This document shows positions 38,744 through 47,310 of a stretch of DNA of 64,000 bases, piece after piece. Every line of letters begins with the position of its first letter. The first letter of the stretch is position 1. The translations under genes and the position numbers were made by a program. Source of the DNA: Rhizobium lentis (GTDB lineage: Bacteria; Pseudomonadota; Alphaproteobacteria; Rhizobiales; Rhizobiaceae); NCBI RefSeq assembly GCF_014200175.1, contig NZ_JACHBD010000002.1, forward strand, positions 1 through 64,000. Direction: 5' to 3'. The notes below the pieces were generated by a model. It ran no database searches. It saw only the letters and a program-made list of their open reading frames with translations, and was not told the DNA's origin.

Positions 38744-39639
38744 TGGTCGACGATCTAGAAGGCATCTCAGTCTTTCTCGCCGTGGCAGAGGCGCGGAGCT
38801 TTCGCCTTGCGGGCGAGCGTCTCGGCGTCACCCGCTCCGCCGTCAGTCAGTCCCTGCAGCGTCTGGAGGATCGTCTTGGCGTCGCGCTCGTCCGGCGCAC
38901 TACGCGCAGCGTCAGCCTGACCGAAGCCGGCGAAGTGTTCTTCGCGGCCGTTCATCCATCGGTCCGGCAGGTCACGGATGCGATGCAGACGGTGCGGGAC
39001 ATGCAGGCGCGCCCGAGCGGCCTGCTGAGGATCACCGTGTCCTCGATCGCCGAAAGCTTCCTATCCGGCACTTTGCTCGCCGGCTTCATGCAGGCCTGTC
39101 CCGAAATCAAACTGGATATCACCGTCACAGATGACGAATTCGATATCGTCGAAACCGGTTTCGATGCCGCTGTCCGTCTGGGCGAAGTGATCGAGCAGGA
39201 TATGATCGCGGTCCCGGTCTCAGAGCCGCAGCGGCAATGCGCGGCCGCGTCCGCCGCCTACCTCGAGCGCCACGGCAGTCCCCGCCATCCAACCGAACTC
39301 CATGACCATGCCTGCATCGGATGGCGACCGCGCCCGGATAAGGCGCCCTATCGCTGGGAATTCACCGAGAATGATCGCGATTTCGACGTCTCCGTTGATC
39401 CCGCAGTGACGACGAACGACATGGGCATGATGATCCGCATGGCTTGCGCAGGCAGCGGGATCACCTTCGGCATGGTGGAAACGTTTCAGCCCTATATCGA
39501 CCGCGGCGAACTCATGCCGCTGCTCGAAGATTTCTGCCCACCCTTTCCGGGCTTCTATCTCTATTATCCCCGGCGCCAGCGGCAGCCGCTGAAGCTGCGG
39601 GCCTTGGTCGATCATATCAGGAAGTCCGCGAGGGGTTAG
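38743..39639 (+). CDS. LysR-family transcriptional regulator
   Basis: 298 residues. The N-terminal helix-turn-helix reads SFRLAGERLGVTRSAVSQSLQRLE, followed by an effector domain with SVSLTEAGEVFF, FDAAVRLGEVIEQDM and a C-terminal FYLYYPRRQRQP tail. It is close to the class of the LysR at 18714. There is no Shine-Dalgarno sequence before the ATG because an inverted repeat occupies that space; the message may be leaderless. The probable target is the divergent Atu4866-SDR-SDR operon. Confidence 0.9.
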   Translation: MVDDLEGISVFLAVAEARSFRLAGERLGVTRSAVSQSLQRLEDRLGVALVRRTTRSVSLTEAGEVFFAAVHPSVRQVTDAMQTVRDMQARPSGLLRITVSSIAESFLSGTLLAGFMQACPEIKLDITVTDDEFDIVETGFDAAVRLGEVIEQDMIAVPVSEPQRQCAAASAAYLERHGSPRHPTELHDHACIGWRPRPDKAPYRWEFTENDRDFDVSVDPAVTTNDMGMMIRMACAGSGITFGMVETFQPYIDRGELMPLLEDFCPPFPGFYLYYPRRQRQPLKLRALVDHIRKSARG

Positions 39640-39778
39640 ATATGGTCGAGCCCTGACCGAAGGGTGCGGCGGCTCCCGCCGGCATACGCCCCGGCTCAAG
39701 GTTGCCCCTGTCACGCGGTTTTGCTATTTCCCGTCGCTAAGGATCAGGGGCGAGGGGCATCCTGTTGCCGGAGAAGCC

Positions 39779-40630
39779 ATGCTGGACGACGTGTTTCGCA
39801 TTCCAACCAGGGCCCTGATCCGCCAGGGTGGGCGTGCCTGCTTTTTTCGTCTCGTCAATACGAGCCCCTTGCTGATCCAGGTGCAATCGGGAACGAAGAT
39901 CGTCATGGCGGATGACAAGGCCTTGCGTCTTGAGGCGGGCGCTTATGCCCTGCTGCCCGACTATCGGCCGTTGACGATGGAGAACATTCCAAAGGCGCCA
40001 CAGAAGTATCAGACCCTGGCGCTGCCTGTTCCAAGACAGCTCTTCGAGGATGCCTATATCGCCATGGGTTCGATCGCCGTCCCCTCGCGGCCGCTCCCGG
40101 CCGGTGCCTCGAACCTGCCGGAGGAAGCGGCGGCATTGTTTGCCTATTGCTGTCAGCCCGGCAATCTGACGAGGCTTCCCGGGGCCATTGCCAAGGCGCG
40201 TTTGATGGAACTGGTCACCTGGTTTGCGCTCTGCGGCGCGGTGCTCGGTCGATGCGAAAGTCCTCGGCTCGAGGACCGGCTGAGGCAGATGATTGAAAGT
40301 GATACGGCCTTTGATTGGACGCTGGGGCACGCGGCGCGCGCCTTCAACATGAGCGAAGCGACGCTCCGGCGTAAGCTCGCCGCCGAAAAGACAAGTTTCA
40401 GCGAGATATTGAGCGACACAAGGATGAATCGCGCCCTGGCCCTCATCCAAACCACAACCCTGCCGATGGCACAGGTGGCGCTGGAAGTCGGTTACGATTC
40501 GCCGTCGCAGTTTTCGGCACGGTTCAAAGAGCGGTTCGGCGTCAATCCGCGCCATGTGCGGGGCGGAACTGAGTGTTTTGAGCGGATCGGGGCAGAAGTT
40601 GAGCATAGCGGGGCAGATGCGCTGCCGTGA
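39779..40630 (+). CDS. AraC-family transcriptional regulator
   Basis: 283 residues. An N-terminal cupin-like sensing region (about 1-110) is followed by the double helix-turn-helix AraC domain (about 180-275): LGHAARAFNMSEATLRRKLAAE is the first and MAQVALEVGYDSPSQFSARFKERFGVNPRHVR the second, read in parts. The ligand is unknown. The stop is 41 bp before the start of a secreted PEBP-family gene, which may be its target or operon partner. Confidence 0.9.
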   Translation: MLDDVFRIPTRALIRQGGRACFFRLVNTSPLLIQVQSGTKIVMADDKALRLEAGAYALLPDYRPLTMENIPKAPQKYQTLALPVPRQLFEDAYIAMGSIAVPSRPLPAGASNLPEEAAALFAYCCQPGNLTRLPGAIAKARLMELVTWFALCGAVLGRCESPRLEDRLRQMIESDTAFDWTLGHAARAFNMSEATLRRKLAAEKTSFSEILSDTRMNRALALIQTTTLPMAQVALEVGYDSPSQFSARFKERFGVNPRHVRGGTECFERIGAEVEHSGADALP

Positions 40631-40671
40631 CAACGGTAGTTTTCCCGCATCATCAACCGCAGGAAAACAAC

Positions 40672-41217
40672 ATGCGTCTTATAGCAACAGCACTTCTCAC
40701 CGCGTCCGTCTTTGGCGCCACAGCCGCCCAAGCCGAAATGAAGCTCACGTCGAAAGATCTGACATCAGGCAAGACAATGGCCGATGCGCAGGTCTTCAAC
40801 AGCTTCGGCTGCACGGGCAAGAACATCTCGCCGGAACTCACCTGGTCGGGCGCTCCAGAGGGAACCAAGAGCTTCGCCGTCATGGTCTACGACCCGGATG
40901 CTCCGACCGGTTCGGGCTGGTGGCATTGGTCGGTGTTCAACATTCCGGCAGACGCCTCGAAGATTGCCACCGGCGCCAGCGGTGACAAAAAGCTTCCGGC
41001 AGGGGCCGTGGAGGGCCGTACGGATTTCGGTACATCGGGCTATGGCGGCGCATGCCCGCCGGTCGGCGATGCGCCACACCATTACCAGTTCACAGTCTAC
41101 GCGCTCTCGGTGGACAAGCTGCCGCTTCCCGATACGGCGCCGGGCGCGATGGTTGGCTACTATGTCCGGGCGAATACGCTCGACAAAGCCTCGATCGAGG
41201 TTACCTACGGCCGCTGA
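40672..41217 (+). CDS. Secreted YbhB/YbcL-family (PEBP-like) protein
   Basis: 181 residues with a signal peptide (MRLIATALLTASVFGATAAQA) and a phosphatidylethanolamine-binding fold. It shows the NISPELTWSGAPEGTKSFAVMVYDPDAPT core in segments, the WWHWSVFNIP strand and the PPVGDAPHHYQFTVYAL region with the ligand-site His. The family resembles eukaryotic Raf-kinase inhibitors but its bacterial role is unclear. The ATG at 40672 has AGGAAAA upstream. It ends before a strong bidirectional hairpin. Confidence 0.92.
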   Translation: MRLIATALLTASVFGATAAQAEMKLTSKDLTSGKTMADAQVFNSFGCTGKNISPELTWSGAPEGTKSFAVMVYDPDAPTGSGWWHWSVFNIPADASKIATGASGDKKLPAGAVEGRTDFGTSGYGGACPPVGDAPHHYQFTVYALSVDKLPLPDTAPGAMVGYYVRANTLDKASIEVTYGR

Positions 41218-41247
41218 CGCAGTCGTCACCGCCATTGTCCCCATAGA

Positions 41248-41281
41248 GCATGGCCGGCCGAGGAACCTTGGCCGGCCATGC
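41248..41281. terminator. Bidirectional hairpin between the PEBP and GNAT genes
   Basis: Perfect 12-bp stem GCATGGCCGGCC/GGCCGGCCATGC with a ten-base loop between two convergent genes. There is no long T tract, but the stem is strong. Confidence 0.65.
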
Positions 41282-41300
41282 CCGCTCTCATGCAGGAAAA

Positions 41301-41792
41301 CTAATCCGTCACGGCTTCCCAGCAAATCAACGGACCGTCTTCGGCATCGATGCGCTCGCCGGTGCGGATGAACCCGTTGCGCTCGAGAACACGTTGCGAC
41401 GCGATGTTCCCGATGCCTGTCTCGGCAGAGAGCAGAGCCACTCGAGGATCGCTCCGTCCCCATGCCAGCAACTGCCCTATGGCCCGGGTCGTGCATCCAC
41501 GGCCCTGGCGGGAAGGCGCAATGCCATAGCCGATGTGGATGTTTCCATCTCGTGGCGTTCTGACAATGGAGCAGAGACCGACGATCTCATCCTCCTCCAC
41601 GATCATCCAGGCCGACGGCGAGAATGCCGCGCCGATGTCGGCCGCAAGGCGGCGCAGCATCTCCAATACCTCAGGAGGCGCAATCGCGCTGTCGGGGACA
41701 AGGCGCAGGTTAATAGGCGCGATGCCATTCAGCAGCGCGTCAAAATCAATAGGCGTTAGCTCGATGATCATATTCTTCTCGACATTAGACAT
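41301..41792 (-). CDS. GNAT-family N-acetyltransferase (RimJ/RimL-like)
   Basis: 163 residues. The acetyl-CoA loop is APSRQGRGCTTRAIGQLL, and ASQRVLERNGFIRTGERID is typical of RimJ/RimL-like acetyltransferases. Trp in SAWMIVEEDEIVGLCS marks the central strand. The substrate is unknown. The start is 41792; the Met at codon 8 (41771) is a weaker alternative. It lies in an accessory-looking stretch of small genes. Confidence 0.87.
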   Translation of the reverse strand: MSNVEKNMIIELTPIDFDALLNGIAPINLRLVPDSAIAPPEVLEMLRRLAADIGAAFSPSAWMIVEEDEIVGLCSIVRTPRDGNIHIGYGIAPSRQGRGCTTRAIGQLLAWGRSDPRVALLSAETGIGNIASQRVLERNGFIRTGERIDAEDGPLICWEAVTD

Positions 41793-41832
41793 GCACCCGG
41801 ATGGGCGCGCTAAGGCCGGGCAATAATGGGGA

Positions 41833-41913
41833 TCAGCCCTCGGCCGCGATGCCGAGCGCCTCTATCCCTACCGCCGCAGCCGGTGAGTTCTGAATTGTTG
41901 CGACGGCAAACAA
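41833..41913 (-). pseudogene. Short ORF, possible 5' remnant of a fumarylacetoacetate-hydrolase-like gene
   Basis: From a TTG at 41913, preceded by AGGAGAAGG with good spacing, a 26-residue ORF reads FAVATIQNSPAAAVGIEAL and ends soon after at a TGA. The start resembles the N-terminus of FAH-family hydrolases, but the similarity is short and judged by eye. It may be the remnant of a deleted gene or a true short peptide. Confidence 0.25.
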
Positions 41914-42002
41914 AGGCCTTCTCCTGCAAATGAAAGTGCGAATAACAGGTCCGCGCGACCACCCTAGCACGTTATTGTCAGCGATTCTTCCAATTCGGGA
42001 AA

Positions 42003-42533
42003 TTAAGCTGGAACGTAGACCAACCGGATCACATCCTCGTCAATTTTGTCATTGGCGATAAGGCGCAGCCGCGGTCGGGGTCCCGCGAAATATGGTTTGC
42101 CGTGACCGAGTACGACGGGGTGCAGATAAATGATATACTCGTCGATCAGGCCAAGATCGGTGAGGCTTTGCGCCAGGTCCGGGCCGGCCACTTCGATCTC
42201 GCCGTCGCGTTCGGCTTTTAGCCTGCGGATCGCACCCTCAAGATCGCCCTCGACAAGGCTGGCGTTGGGACCGACCGATTTCAACGAGCGCGAGACGACC
42301 CATTTCGGCTGGTCCCGCCAGGCGGCCGCGAAGGCGCGTCTGTCCGCGTCCCATTCAGGATGGTCGTCATCCCAGTAGCGCATGATCTCATACATTTGAC
42401 GACCGTACACACTGCCCGCTTGCCTTTCCGTCGACTCGACGAAGTGACGGAAGAGCGTGGGGCTTGGCCCGAACGCCATATGATCGACGTAACCGTCCAG
42501 GGACTGGTTCATTCCGAACACGAGCTTGGCCAT
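42003..42533 (-). CDS. Dihydrofolate-reductase-fold (RibD C-terminal-like) protein
   Basis: 176 residues. It begins LVFGMNQSLDGYVDH, as in the YyaP/YwjB class of RibD-C-terminal/DHFR-fold reductases. VYGRQMYEIMRYW, the KWVVSRSL strand and VAGPDLAQSLTDLGLIDEYIIYLHPVVLGHGKPYF in parts complete the pattern. It is a probable NADPH-dependent reductase with unknown substrate. The ATG at 42533 has AAGGAAG upstream; a GTG at 42539 is also possible. Confidence 0.88.
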   Translation of the reverse strand: MAKLVFGMNQSLDGYVDHMAFGPSPTLFRHFVESTERQAGSVYGRQMYEIMRYWDDDHPEWDADRRAFAAAWRDQPKWVVSRSLKSVGPNASLVEGDLEGAIRRLKAERDGEIEVAGPDLAQSLTDLGLIDEYIIYLHPVVLGHGKPYFAGPRPRLRLIANDKIDEDVIRLVYVPA

Positions 42534-42574
42534 GCTCACTTCCTTTCCTTCAAGGGTTCATCGCCGGGAGTCGG

Positions 42575-42775
42575 ATGGCGTTGCGTGATCGCTCAAAGCC
42601 TAGATGGACTGATAGTAAGTTGCAATCGGTTTTTCGCAGACCAGTGTGGCCAACTCGCAAAAGAGCGCCATTGGGAACTACCAATCTCGCCTCAATTGTC
42701 ACCGACAACGAAAAGGAGTTCGCAGGCGCAGGAACCGCTGCGACCTCGCTGGCCGCATTACGACGGAGATGGTAA
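42575..42775 (+). CDS. Hypothetical small ORF (possible 5' part of a frameshifted gene)
   Basis: 66 codons from the ATG at 42575 (GGGAG upstream) to a TAA at 42773-42775. The second half, with LASIVTDNEKEFAGAGTAA, looks more protein-like than the other frames there. The stop overlaps the ATG of the next ORF (42769) in a coupled arrangement. Either two small genes are coupled, or one gene of about 185 codons is split by a frameshift near 42768. I do not recognise it. Confidence 0.3.
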   Translation: MALRDRSKPRWTDSKLQSVFRRPVWPTRKRAPLGTTNLASIVTDNEKEFAGAGTAATSLAALRRRW

Positions 42776-43137
42776 GAACCGGACGCGCGCTTGTTACCTA
42801 TCACGAAAGCTACGTGAGCATTGCTCACCAGATGATCGAAGGCCTCGTGCCGAGCGCGGATGTCGGCCATTGGAAAGAAGAGCGCAAGGTAACCCTGGCT
42901 GAATTCTCGCGTCTCAAGGACATTCCCCTGTCTACGATCGGCCGCGTCATCATTCTGGCGGGACCGGGTCCGATGGACGACGCTGTGCAAAAGATTTGTA
43001 AGCGACTCTCGGCAGAGGCTGGCGACAAAGTTCAGATCGAGTTCGCGCTGGCGCATTCGTGCGCTATGACTGCCAGTGCCGACCTCGTCATCGACGCCAG
43101 CCGCAATGTGACGTCGAGCCGAGCTCCTCCCCTGTAG
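42769..43137 (+). CDS. Hypothetical protein of about 122 residues
   Basis: From the ATG at 42769 the frame shows balanced amino-acid use and rhizobial codon choice, with segments such as HQMIEGLVPSADVGHWKEE and GRVIILAGPGPMDDAVQKIC. The latter looks like a strand-loop-helix unit. I recognise no family. The frame stays open upstream to 42646, but that part is rich in Arg and Cys and looks non-coding. It is separated from guaA (opposite strand) by about 105 bp. Confidence 0.4.
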   Translation: MVRTGRALVTYHESYVSIAHQMIEGLVPSADVGHWKEERKVTLAEFSRLKDIPLSTIGRVIILAGPGPMDDAVQKICKRLSAEAGDKVQIEFALAHSCAMTASADLVIDASRNVTSSRAPPL

Positions 43138-43242
43138 TTTCATGAGGTCTCGCTTTCACCATCCCGGAGGAGGCGAAAGCAATTTTCAGAACACTGTCAA
43201 GAATTTGCTGGTCGGGATGGCGTTCCCGGGCACCCTCAACCT

Positions 43243-44805
43243 TCACTCCCACTCGATGGTGCCGGGCGGCTTCGACGTAACATCGTAGACCACCCGGTTG
43301 ATGCCGCGCACCTCGTTGATGATGCGGGTGGCGGCGCGGCCGAGGAATTCCATGTCGTAGTGGTAAAAATCGGCGGTCATGCCGTCGACGGAGGTGACGG
43401 CGCGCAGCGCGCAGACGAATTCATAGGTGCGCCCGTCGCCCATGACGCCGACAGTCTGGACGGGCAGCAGCACGGCAAAGGCCTGCCAGATGGCGTCGTA
43501 GAGGCCGGCCTTGCGGATTTCGTCGAGGTAGATCGCATCGGCCTCGCGCAGGATCTCCAGCTTTTCGCGGGTGATGCCGCCGGGGCAGCGGATGGCAAGG
43601 CCGGGGCCGGGGAAGGGGTGGCGGCCGATGAAGCTGTCGGGCAGGCCGAGTTCGCGGCCGAGCGCGCGCACCTCATCCTTGAAAAGTTCGCGCAGCGGTT
43701 CGACGAGCTGCATCTTCATGCGCTCCGGCAGGCCGCCGACATTATGGTGCGACTTGATCGTCACCGACGGGCCGCCGGTGAAGGAAACGCTCTCGATCAC
43801 GTCGGGATAGAGCGTGCCCTGGCCGAGGAAATCGGCGCCGCCGAGTTTCTTTGCCTCTTCCTCGAAGGTTTCGATGAACAGCCGGCCGATGATCTTGCGC
43901 TTGGTTTCCGGGTCGCTGACGCCTTCGAGCTCGCCGATGAAACGGTCGGAGGCGTCGACGTGCAGCAGATGCAGATTGTAGTGCTCGCGGAACATGGCGA
44001 CGACGTTTGCCGCCTCGTCCTTGCGCATCAGGCCGTGGTCGACGAGGATGCAGGTCAGCTGGTCGCCGACCGCCTCGTGGATCAGCAGTGCGGCGACCGA
44101 ACTGTCAACGCCGCCGGAAAGGGCGCAGATGACGCGCTTGTCGCCCACCTGCTTGCGGATCTCGTCGACCGCCTTCTGGCGGTAGGCCGACATCGACCAG
44201 TCGCCCTTGATGCCGGCAATGTTGTGAATGAAGTTGCCGATCAGCTTGGCGCCGTCGGGCGTGTGCACCACCTCGGGGTGGAACTGCACGCCGTAATATT
44301 TGCGCTTCTCGTCGGCGATGAAGGCGAAGGGGGCGTTGGAGGAGGTGGCGACCACCTCGAAGCCATCGGGCAGCGCCGTGACGCGGTCGCCATGGCTCAT
44401 CCACACCTGATGGCGCGAGCCGGAGGACCAGAGGCCCTCGAACAGCTGGCAGTCCTTGTCGACATCGAGGAAAGCGCGGCCGAATTCGCGGTGATGGCCG
44501 CTTTCGACCTTGCCGCCGAGCTGCATGCACATCGTCTGCTGGCCATAGCAGATGCCGAAGACCGGCAGGCCGCTGTCGAAGATGATCTGAGGCGCCCGCG
44601 GCGATCCCTCGTCCACCGTCGATGCCGGGCTGCCGGACAGGATCACGGCTTTCGGCTGGAGGCGCTTGAAGCCCTCTTCGGCCGATTGGAAGGGAACGAT
44701 TTCGCAATAGACGCCGGCCTCGCGCACGCGTCGTGCGATGAGCTGGGTCACCTGGCTGCCGAAATCGACGATGAGAACGGAGTCGGGATGTGCTGTCTGG
44801 GTCAT
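43243..44805 (-). CDS. guaA: GMP synthase (glutamine-hydrolysing)
   Basis: 520 residues, full length. The glutamine amidotransferase domain (1-200) has the catalytic Cys in [10 protein letters not shown] and the His/Glu in FHPEVVHT. The ATP-pyrophosphatase domain has the P-loop [12 protein letters not shown]. The C-terminal dimerisation domain ends KPPGTIEWE. It converts XMP to GMP. It stands alone on the minus strand, with the nucleosidase gene upstream by about 110 bp. Confidence 0.97.
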   Translation of the reverse strand: MTQTAHPDSVLIVDFGSQVTQLIARRVREAGVYCEIVPFQSAEEGFKRLQPKAVILSGSPASTVDEGSPRAPQIIFDSGLPVFGICYGQQTMCMQLGGKVESGHHREFGRAFLDVDKDCQLFEGLWSSGSRHQVWMSHGDRVTALPDGFEVVATSSNAPFAFIADEKRKYYGVQFHPEVVHTPDGAKLIGNFIHNIAGIKGDWSMSAYRQKAVDEIRKQVGDKRVICALSGGVDSSVAALLIHEAVGDQLTCILVDHGLMRKDEAANVVAMFREHYNLHLLHVDASDRFIGELEGVSDPETKRKIIGRLFIETFEEEAKKLGGADFLGQGTLYPDVIESVSFTGGPSVTIKSHHNVGGLPERMKMQLVEPLRELFKDEVRALGRELGLPDSFIGRHPFPGPGLAIRCPGGITREKLEILREADAIYLDEIRKAGLYDAIWQAFAVLLPVQTVGVMGDGRTYEFVCALRAVTSVDGMTADFYHYDMEFLGRAATRIINEVRGINRVVYDVTSKPPGTIEWE

Positions 44806-44917
44806 GTCGAGGCTTTAATGAAAAGCGCTTCGCCTGGCAATCCGGGAAATCGGCGGCATCGGGTTTTTATTGTTCCGATTGTCCCTCGCGCGCCGGAAAG
44901 GCGCGGGCTTTCAGGGC

Positions 44918-45556
44918 CTAGAACCAGAAAACCCCGTCTTCCAGCGCCGTGAACAGGCTGTCGACGCCGTAGGAGAGCTTGCGGTCGACGATGTGCAGAT
45001 ATTCCGTCCAGCCGGAAATATGCTGCAGCTCGACCGCGCCGTCGGAAATTCCGCGAAGACCGATCAGCGGCAGCTTGTAGCCCTGGCAGGCGCGCAGCAC
45101 CGCATACGTCTCCATATCGACCATGTCGGCGTCGATGTCGCTATAGGCGGCCCCCGAAATGACGTTGCCGCCCGTGGAAAGGCTTGCCTCGGCAATGCCG
45201 GGAATACGCAGCGGCAGCTCGAGCGTCGCCGGCAGGTCGAGGAAGGGTGTCCGGCCCTTTTCGAAGCCGAGCGGCGAGGCGTCCATGTCGCGGTAGGATA
45301 CCGAGGTTACCTGATAGATTTCGGTCTGTTCCAGTTTCGCCGAGCCGGCGGAGCCGAGCGAAACGACGAGATCCGGCAGCTCGTCGGCGGCATCGAGCCG
45401 CGCCAGCGTCTTGGTCAGCGCCACCGCCGCCTCGACCGGACCGACGCCGGTCATCAAGGGTTCGATGCGCGAACGCAGAAACGGGCCGTATTCGGCCTCC
45501 GCCGCCATGACGAACAGCATGGATTTTCCCGCGACCGGTTTCAGTTCGAACTTCAT
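44918..45556 (-). CDS. 5'-methylthioadenosine/S-adenosylhomocysteine nucleosidase-like phosphorylase
   Basis: 212 residues with the nucleoside-phosphorylase fold. The start FVMAAEAEYGPFL carries the Glu of the MTAN type, TGVGPVEAAVAL is the phosphate/ribose loop, and VDMETYAVLRAC and GISDGAVEL hold the Glu and catalytic Asp. It probably cleaves MTA and SAH to recover adenine. The start overlaps the stop of the upstream thioesterase gene by four bases, so the two are coupled. Confidence 0.88.
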   Translation of the reverse strand: MKFELKPVAGKSMLFVMAAEAEYGPFLRSRIEPLMTGVGPVEAAVALTKTLARLDAADELPDLVVSLGSAGSAKLEQTEIYQVTSVSYRDMDASPLGFEKGRTPFLDLPATLELPLRIPGIAEASLSTGGNVISGAAYSDIDADMVDMETYAVLRACQGYKLPLIGLRGISDGAVELQHISGWTEYLHIVDRKLSYGVDSLFTALEDGVFWF

Positions 45557-46002
45557 CCTGTAATTCCTTCTCTGCCGCGGATGACCATCATCGTTCCGGT
45601 CATGGAGGCAATGAGTTTCGCCGGCCCGTCGCTGATCGCGTAGCCTCGCCCGTCTGCGACGATAATGGTGGAGCCCGGCTTGGTGATTTCGCCGCGAAAC
45701 AGGAAGCGCTCGCCGCGGCCCGGCGACATGAGATTGACCTTGAACTCGATCGTCAGGATCGAGGCTTCCGGGTCGATGACGCTGTAGGCGGCAAAACCGC
45801 AGGCCGAATCGAGCGCGGCGGAAATGATGCCCGCATGCAGAATGCCGTGCTGCTGCGTCAGTTTGATGTCGAAGGGAAGCTCGATCTCGACGACGCCGTG
45901 TTCGACGCGCGTCAGCTCCGCGCCGATCGTCTGCATCGCCGCCTGGCGCGCAAAGTTGCGGCGGATTCGCGCGCGGAAATCGCCCCTGTCAGTCTCACTC
46001 AT
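45553..46002 (-). CDS. PaaI-family thioesterase (hotdog fold)
   Basis: 149 residues. The hotdog signature is HGILHAGIISAALDSACGFAAYS, read in parts, with the catalytic Asp in the ALDSACG helix, then LTIEFKVNLMSPGRGE. It probably hydrolyses acyl- or phenylacetyl-CoA-type thioesters. The ATG at 46002 has GAGGGG five bases upstream. It is co-transcribed with the nucleosidase gene through an ATGA overlap, and divergent from the DUF2252 gene. Confidence 0.9.
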   Translation of the reverse strand: MSETDRGDFRARIRRNFARQAAMQTIGAELTRVEHGVVEIELPFDIKLTQQHGILHAGIISAALDSACGFAAYSVIDPEASILTIEFKVNLMSPGRGERFLFRGEITKPGSTIIVADGRGYAISDGPAKLIASMTGTMMVIRGREGITG

Positions 46003-46233
46003 GGCTACCCCTCTCGAAGCCGGGAAAGTGGCATGGCAGGCCGGATTCGACAAGCTGGACATTGCTGAAATCGATCCGGTGGGTGATGGAAACCTCAAGC
46101 CGTGTCGTCAGCGCAACCTTTCGCCGTGCCGCCGTTGCGCAAACCCGTTGCCGACCTCCTGCGAAGACAATTGCAGCTTCGCGCGGAACGGGTATTCTCC
46201 GGCATCCTGTCTCGAATAGAGGGAGCCGGTGCC

Positions 46234-47310
46234 ATGACGACGATATCGCAATCGGTTCGCAATTTCGAGACCTGGCTGGCCGGAGAGCTCGGCGGCGATC
46301 TCGTTGAGGACGATCTTAAGGAAAAGCACGAGAAGATGCGCAGCGACGATTTCGTGTTCCTGCGCGCCACCTATTGGCGCTGGTGCGAGATCATCCTCGA
46401 TATTTGCCCGGAGCTCGGCCGCGCGCCCGAAGTGCTGGCGATCGGCGATATGCATCTGGAGAATTTCGGCACCTGGCGCGACAGCGAGGGGCGGCTCGTC
46501 TGGGGCGTCAATGATTTCGATGATGCGGCGGTGATGCCCTATGCGCTGCATCTCGTTCGCCTTGCGGCAAGCGCCATCCTGGCGCGCAACGGCAACGGTC
46601 CCTCGGCTCGGATGATCGGCGAGCTGATCCTCGGCGGTTACTGCAGAGGCCTTGAAAATCCGTTGCCGGTCATCCTCGAACGCGACCATAAATGGCTGCG
46701 CAAGGCGTTGATGCTGCCGAATTCCGAACGCCGGGAATTCTGGGAAAAATACAAGACGCTGCCTCCGGGCAAGACGAAGGCGCCGGCTGCCTATATCGAG
46801 GCCCTTTCCGAAGCATTGCCATCCGGATCGGGAGCCTTCACAGCCAAGCCGCGCAGCGCCGGCACCGGCAGCCTCGGCCGCCCGCGTTTCGTCGCCTATG
46901 CCGAATGGCAGGGTGGGCCGGTGTTGCGCGAGGCGAAGGCGCTGGTGCCCTCGGCTTGGTCGCTTCACCACAGGCCGCTTGATGTGGCGATCCGTGCGGG
47001 CGAAATCGCCGCTGGGCGGGCGCGCTCGGCCGATCCTCACTATCGCGTCTGCGGCCGCATCCTCGTGCGTCGGCTCTCGCCGAACAGCCGCAAGATCGAG
47101 ATCGAGAAGCATCCGGAGATCCTGCTTTCGCCGACAATGCTCGAATTGATGGGCTTCGAGATCGCCAATTGCCATTCCGATGATGCGGCCGCCGCAGCAG
47201 CAATCCTGCAGGATTTGAAGGCCCGGGGACCCGAATGGCTGCATGAGGCGGCAAGAGCCGCGGCATCGAGCGTCAGCGCAGAGCAGAAGGCCTATGCGCG
47301 CACCCGCTGA
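46234..47310 (+). CDS. DUF2252 protein (aminoglycoside-phosphotransferase-like fold)
   Basis: 358 residues from the ATG at 46234. The kinase-like core shows IGDMHLENFGTW and GVNDFDDAAVMPYALHLVRLA, the equivalents of catalytic and metal-binding loops, followed by EKYKTLPPGKTKAP. The family is related to small-molecule kinases but has no assigned substrate. The frame is open upstream to 46102, but that part is not conserved-looking. The last 19 bases overlap the convergent DUF1513 gene. Confidence 0.85.
   Translation: MTTISQSVRNFETWLAGELGGDLVEDDLKEKHEKMRSDDFVFLRATYWRWCEIILDICPELGRAPEVLAIGDMHLENFGTWRDSEGRLVWGVNDFDDAAVMPYALHLVRLAASAILARNGNGPSARMIGELILGGYCRGLENPLPVILERDHKWLRKALMLPNSERREFWEKYKTLPPGKTKAPAAYIEALSEALPSGSGAFTAKPRSAGTGSLGRPRFVAYAEWQGGPVLREAKALVPSAWSLHHRPLDVAIRAGEIAAGRARSADPHYRVCGRILVRRLSPNSRKIEIEKHPEILLSPTMLELMGFEIANCHSDDAAAAAAILQDLKARGPEWLHEAARAAASSVSAEQKAYARTR

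Noticed and set aside
42360..42902. 180-codon plus-strand frame across the DHFR-like gene and the following gap
   Set aside because: It runs antisense through a well-supported gene, and its product is Arg/His rich without any family pattern.
43360..44952. 530-codon open frame opposite guaA
   Set aside because: guaA is unambiguous and complete; the opposite frame shows no domain.
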